Below, piece after piece: positions 5,617 through 7,103 of a stretch of DNA of 7,103 bases (the stretch's first letter is position 1; each line of letters starts with the position of its first letter). The DNA is taken from the NCBI GenBank assembly GCA_946535455.1, contig CAMNDO010000030.1, positions 1 through 7,103 on the forward strand, read 5' to 3'. The notes beneath the pieces are model-generated. The model did not search any database and was not told the DNA's origin. It saw only the letters and a program-made list of their open reading frames with translations. The DNA is from an uncultured Caryophanales bacterium (lineage in GTDB: Bacteria > Bacillota_I > Bacilli_A > RF39 > UBA660). The translations under genes and the position numbers were made by a program.

Positions 5617-6773
5617 GAAAGAAAAAAATAATTGGTTTTATCTTGATTGTTACTCTTTTCACATCTTTTTGGGTTTCTCCTATTGAGGTAGAGGCACAAA
5701 CGATTGCACAATTTGAAGCAGAAGTAGAGCGATATGCCCAAGAACTACAAGCGAAAAAAGATAAGATTGCGAAGAATGATGCAGAAGTTGCAGCGATTAA
5801 GAATCGTATCATTGCGATTGAAGCAGAGATTCGTGAAGCAGAAAAAGAAATTAAAAGACTAGAAGAAGAGATTGCAGAATGTGAAAGAGAAATTGAGAAG
5901 AAAACAGAAGAAAGTAGAAAAATCATTGAATATTATCAAATATCCAATGGAAATAATGTTTATTTGGAATATGCTTTTGGTGCCAATAACATTACAGATA
6001 TGATTTATCGTTTGTCTATTGTAGAGCAATTAACAGAGTATAATGATCAAATCATGAAAGAATTAGATGCTTTAATCAAAAAGAATGAAGAAAGTAAAGC
6101 AAGCTTAGAGGGAAAGAAAGCAAGTTTACAAAAACTAGAAAAAGAATTAGAAGATCAAAAAGCTAGAATTAATGCAGATACAAATGCAATTAAAGAGACT
6201 ATGCCTGGAATTGAAGAACAAATCAAGTCAGCCAAAGCACAAATTCGAGATTTACAAAGTATGGGTTGTGGAAGAAACGAAGAAAAACAAGCCTGTATCA
6301 ACCGATACTTTAGTAGTGGAAGTACGCCAAGTACCAATGGTTTCTATCGTCCAATGGAATATGGATATATTACCCAAGGATATGGTGGAGGGCATATGGG
6401 AATCGATTTATCTTCTAGTAATAAATCCATTACGGTTTATCCAATTGCCGCAGGAGTGGTTAGTGCAAGATACTATGATATGTATGGAGCACTTGTTGTA
6501 AAAATTAGACATAATGTGGGAGGAAGAATTATCTATTCTACCTATGCCCATTTAAGAAGCTGGTCTGTCAGTGTTGGACAAATTGTAAGTCCATGGAGTC
6601 CAATTGGACAAATGGGTTCTACAGGATGGTCAACAGGGCCACACTTACATTTAGAAATTACTTCTTGTGATTGGAAGAGTCAAGGTGGAGGATGTACTTG
6701 GGGACAATACGTGAATAGTACGATATCTCCAACCAGATATGTAGTCATTCCATCTTCATGGAATAATCGATAA
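5613..6773 (+). CDS. Secreted coiled-coil M23 (LytM) peptidoglycan hydrolase, likely FtsEX effector
   Basis: A 386-residue exported protein likely to cut peptide bonds in peptidoglycan. Order: a signal peptide (KKK at 3-5, hydrophobic 6-21, probable cleavage near residue 28 after EVEA); a long Glu/Lys-rich coiled coil in two blocks (about 30-110 and 138-217) separated by a non-coiled stretch with YLEYAFGANNITDM (117-130); a short linker; and an M23 domain (about 246-380). The zinc site is intact: HMGID (H261, D265) and HLHLE (H344, H346), with YAH (H313). E. coli EnvC has the same plan but a degenerate site and works by activating amidases, so this protein is predicted to be an enzyme. Coiled-coil FtsEX partners include PcsB (CHAP) in streptococci and CwlO (NlpC/P60) in Bacillus. 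The ATGA overlap with ftsX supports this role. Cysteines flank the domain: C219/C228 and C352/C361. Confidence 0.92.
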   Translation: MRKKKIIGFILIVTLFTSFWVSPIEVEAQTIAQFEAEVERYAQELQAKKDKIAKNDAEVAAIKNRIIAIEAEIREAEKEIKRLEEEIAECEREIEKKTEESRKIIEYYQISNGNNVYLEYAFGANNITDMIYRLSIVEQLTEYNDQIMKELDALIKKNEESKASLEGKKASLQKLEKELEDQKARINADTNAIKETMPGIEEQIKSAKAQIRDLQSMGCGRNEEKQACINRYFSSGSTPSTNGFYRPMEYGYITQGYGGGHMGIDLSSSNKSITVYPIAAGVVSARYYDMYGALVVKIRHNVGGRIIYSTYAHLRSWSVSVGQIVSPWSPIGQMGSTGWSTGPHLHLEITSCDWKSQGGGCTWGQYVNSTISPTRYVVIPSSWNNR

Positions 6774-6802
6774 AAGCAATAACTCGTTATTGCTTTTTCT
6801 TT
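6772..6802 (+). terminator. Strong intrinsic terminator after the M23 gene
   Basis: An 11-bp perfect stem (6772-6782 with 6787-6797, core AGCAATAA / TTATTGCT) closes on a CTCG loop and runs into a T-rich stretch. It overlaps the TAA stop and separates the ftsEX operon from uvrB. Confidence 0.88.
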
Positions 6803-6804
6803 AC

Positions 6805-6833
6805 TTGTCTTTTCACGAGATAAGTGATAGAAT
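6805..6833 (+). promoter_or_regulatory. Sigma-A type promoter of uvrB
   Basis: TTGTCT (6805-6810) as -35, a 17-base spacer and TAGAAT (6828-6833) as -10, with a TG at 6825-6826 that makes it an extended -10. Transcription would begin near 6840. No Gram-positive LexA box (CGAAC-N4-GTTCG) is seen around it, so SOS control is not supported by the sequence. Confidence 0.7.
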
Positions 6834-6864
6834 TTAGTTGTTTTCCAAGAAAAGAGGTGATGGT

Positions 6865-7103
6865 ATGGAGTTTCAATTAGTGTCAAATTATGAACCATCT
6901 GGAGATCAACCAGAAGCCATTCAAGAACTAGTAGAAGGAATTCAATCTGGAAAAAAAGAACAGGTCCTTTTAGGTGCGACAGGTACAGGAAAAACCTTTA
7001 CCATCGCAAATGTCATTCAAGAAGTAAAAAAACCAACTTTAGTATTAGCACATAATAAGACTTTGGCAGGGCAATTATACTCTGAATTAAAAGAATTGTT
7101 TCC
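6865..7103 (+). CDS. uvrB: Excinuclease ABC subunit B, N-terminal part (runs off right edge)
   Basis: UvrB is the damage-verifying, helicase-like subunit of UvrABC nucleotide excision repair. It receives damaged DNA from UvrA and recruits UvrC for incision. The first 79 codons are present. They match the family start very closely: [18 protein letters not shown] (9-26), Walker [16 protein letters not shown] (38-52) and [18 protein letters not shown] (60-77). The start at 6865 has AGAGGTG (6853-6859) 5 bases upstream. An out-of-frame ATG at 6860 reaches a stop after six codons. The gene has its own promoter and lies downstream of the ftsEX operon, a neighbourhood I recall from other Bacillota. 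The helicase motifs beyond motif I and the beta-hairpin lie outside the window. Confidence 0.96.
   Translation, partial: MEFQLVSNYEPSGDQPEAIQELVEGIQSGKKEQVLLGATGTGKTFTIANVIQEVKKPTLVLAHNKTLAGQLYSELKELF

Noticed and set aside
5585..5926. Antisense open frame opposite the coiled-coil region
   Set aside because: It is a serine-rich mirror of Glu/Lys/Ala codons, with no family resemblance. The same reasoning applies to the other antisense frames within prfB, the YitT genes, ftsE and ftsX.
6172..6501. Alternative-frame open frame inside the M23 gene
   Set aside because: It lies wholly inside a well-supported gene with intact catalytic motifs, its translation resembles no known family, and no ribosome binding site is evident.
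6774..6864. LexA/SOS box upstream of uvrB
   Set aside because: No CGAAC-N4-GTTCG-like palindrome was found between the terminator and the uvrB start.
6860..6880. Out-of-frame ATG five bases before the uvrB start as a regulatory mini-gene
   Set aside because: Only six codons before a stop. It sits inside the uvrB ribosome binding site spacing and is most likely accidental.
1..7103. CRISPR array, tRNA, rRNA, insertion sequence or defence island
   Set aside because: No spaced direct repeats, cloverleaf sequences, transposase motifs or terminal inverted repeats are seen. All sizeable open regions are accounted for by core-type genes.

Overview
The window is AT-rich chromosomal DNA from a low-GC Gram-positive bacterium (Bacillota). 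It is probably a Bacilli or Erysipelotrichia-type gut lineage, but the genus cannot be read from the sequence. Supporting this are the codon bias (TTA, AAA, GAA, ATT), strong purine-rich ribosome binding sites, extended -10 promoters (TGnTATAAT) and the gene order. ftsE and ftsX both end in TGA, and prfB carries an in-frame TGA frameshift switch. UGA is therefore a stop codon, and this is not a Mycoplasma-type code 4 genome. An active-looking secreted peptidoglycan hydrolase implies that the cell keeps a wall.

Layout from left to right: (1) the first 90 codons of a minus-strand DUF3419-like, SAM-binding-type protein, which runs off the left edge; (2) a divergent control region (271-399) with an extended -10 promoter facing each way; (3) a six-helix membrane protein of the Pr6Pr / FAR-17a/AIG1-like type; (4) prfB (release factor 2), expressed through the classical programmed +1 frameshift, followed closely by two tandem YitT-family membrane proteins and a terminator; (5) an ftsE-ftsX-M23 peptidase operon with two ATGA start/stop overlaps, its own promoter and a strong terminator; (6) the first 79 codons of uvrB behind a good sigma-A type promoter.

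Working together: FtsE (ATPase) and FtsX (membrane subunit) form the division-associated ABC-type complex that controls a cell-wall hydrolase by relaying ATP-driven motion across the membrane. The third gene encodes a secreted coiled-coil protein with an intact LytM/M23 active site, so it is very probably the hydrolase controlled by this FtsEX. The prfB/YitT, ftsEX and uvrB neighbourhood resembles the conserved Bacillota arrangement. The tandem YitT pair and the M23-type partner are the more individual features.

No mobile element, CRISPR array, tRNA, rRNA or clear defence system is visible. I do not see a wholly new system. The most rewarding points are the prfB recoding switch, the FtsEX-coupled active M23 enzyme with paired cysteines, and the unequal motif content of the two YitT paralogs.
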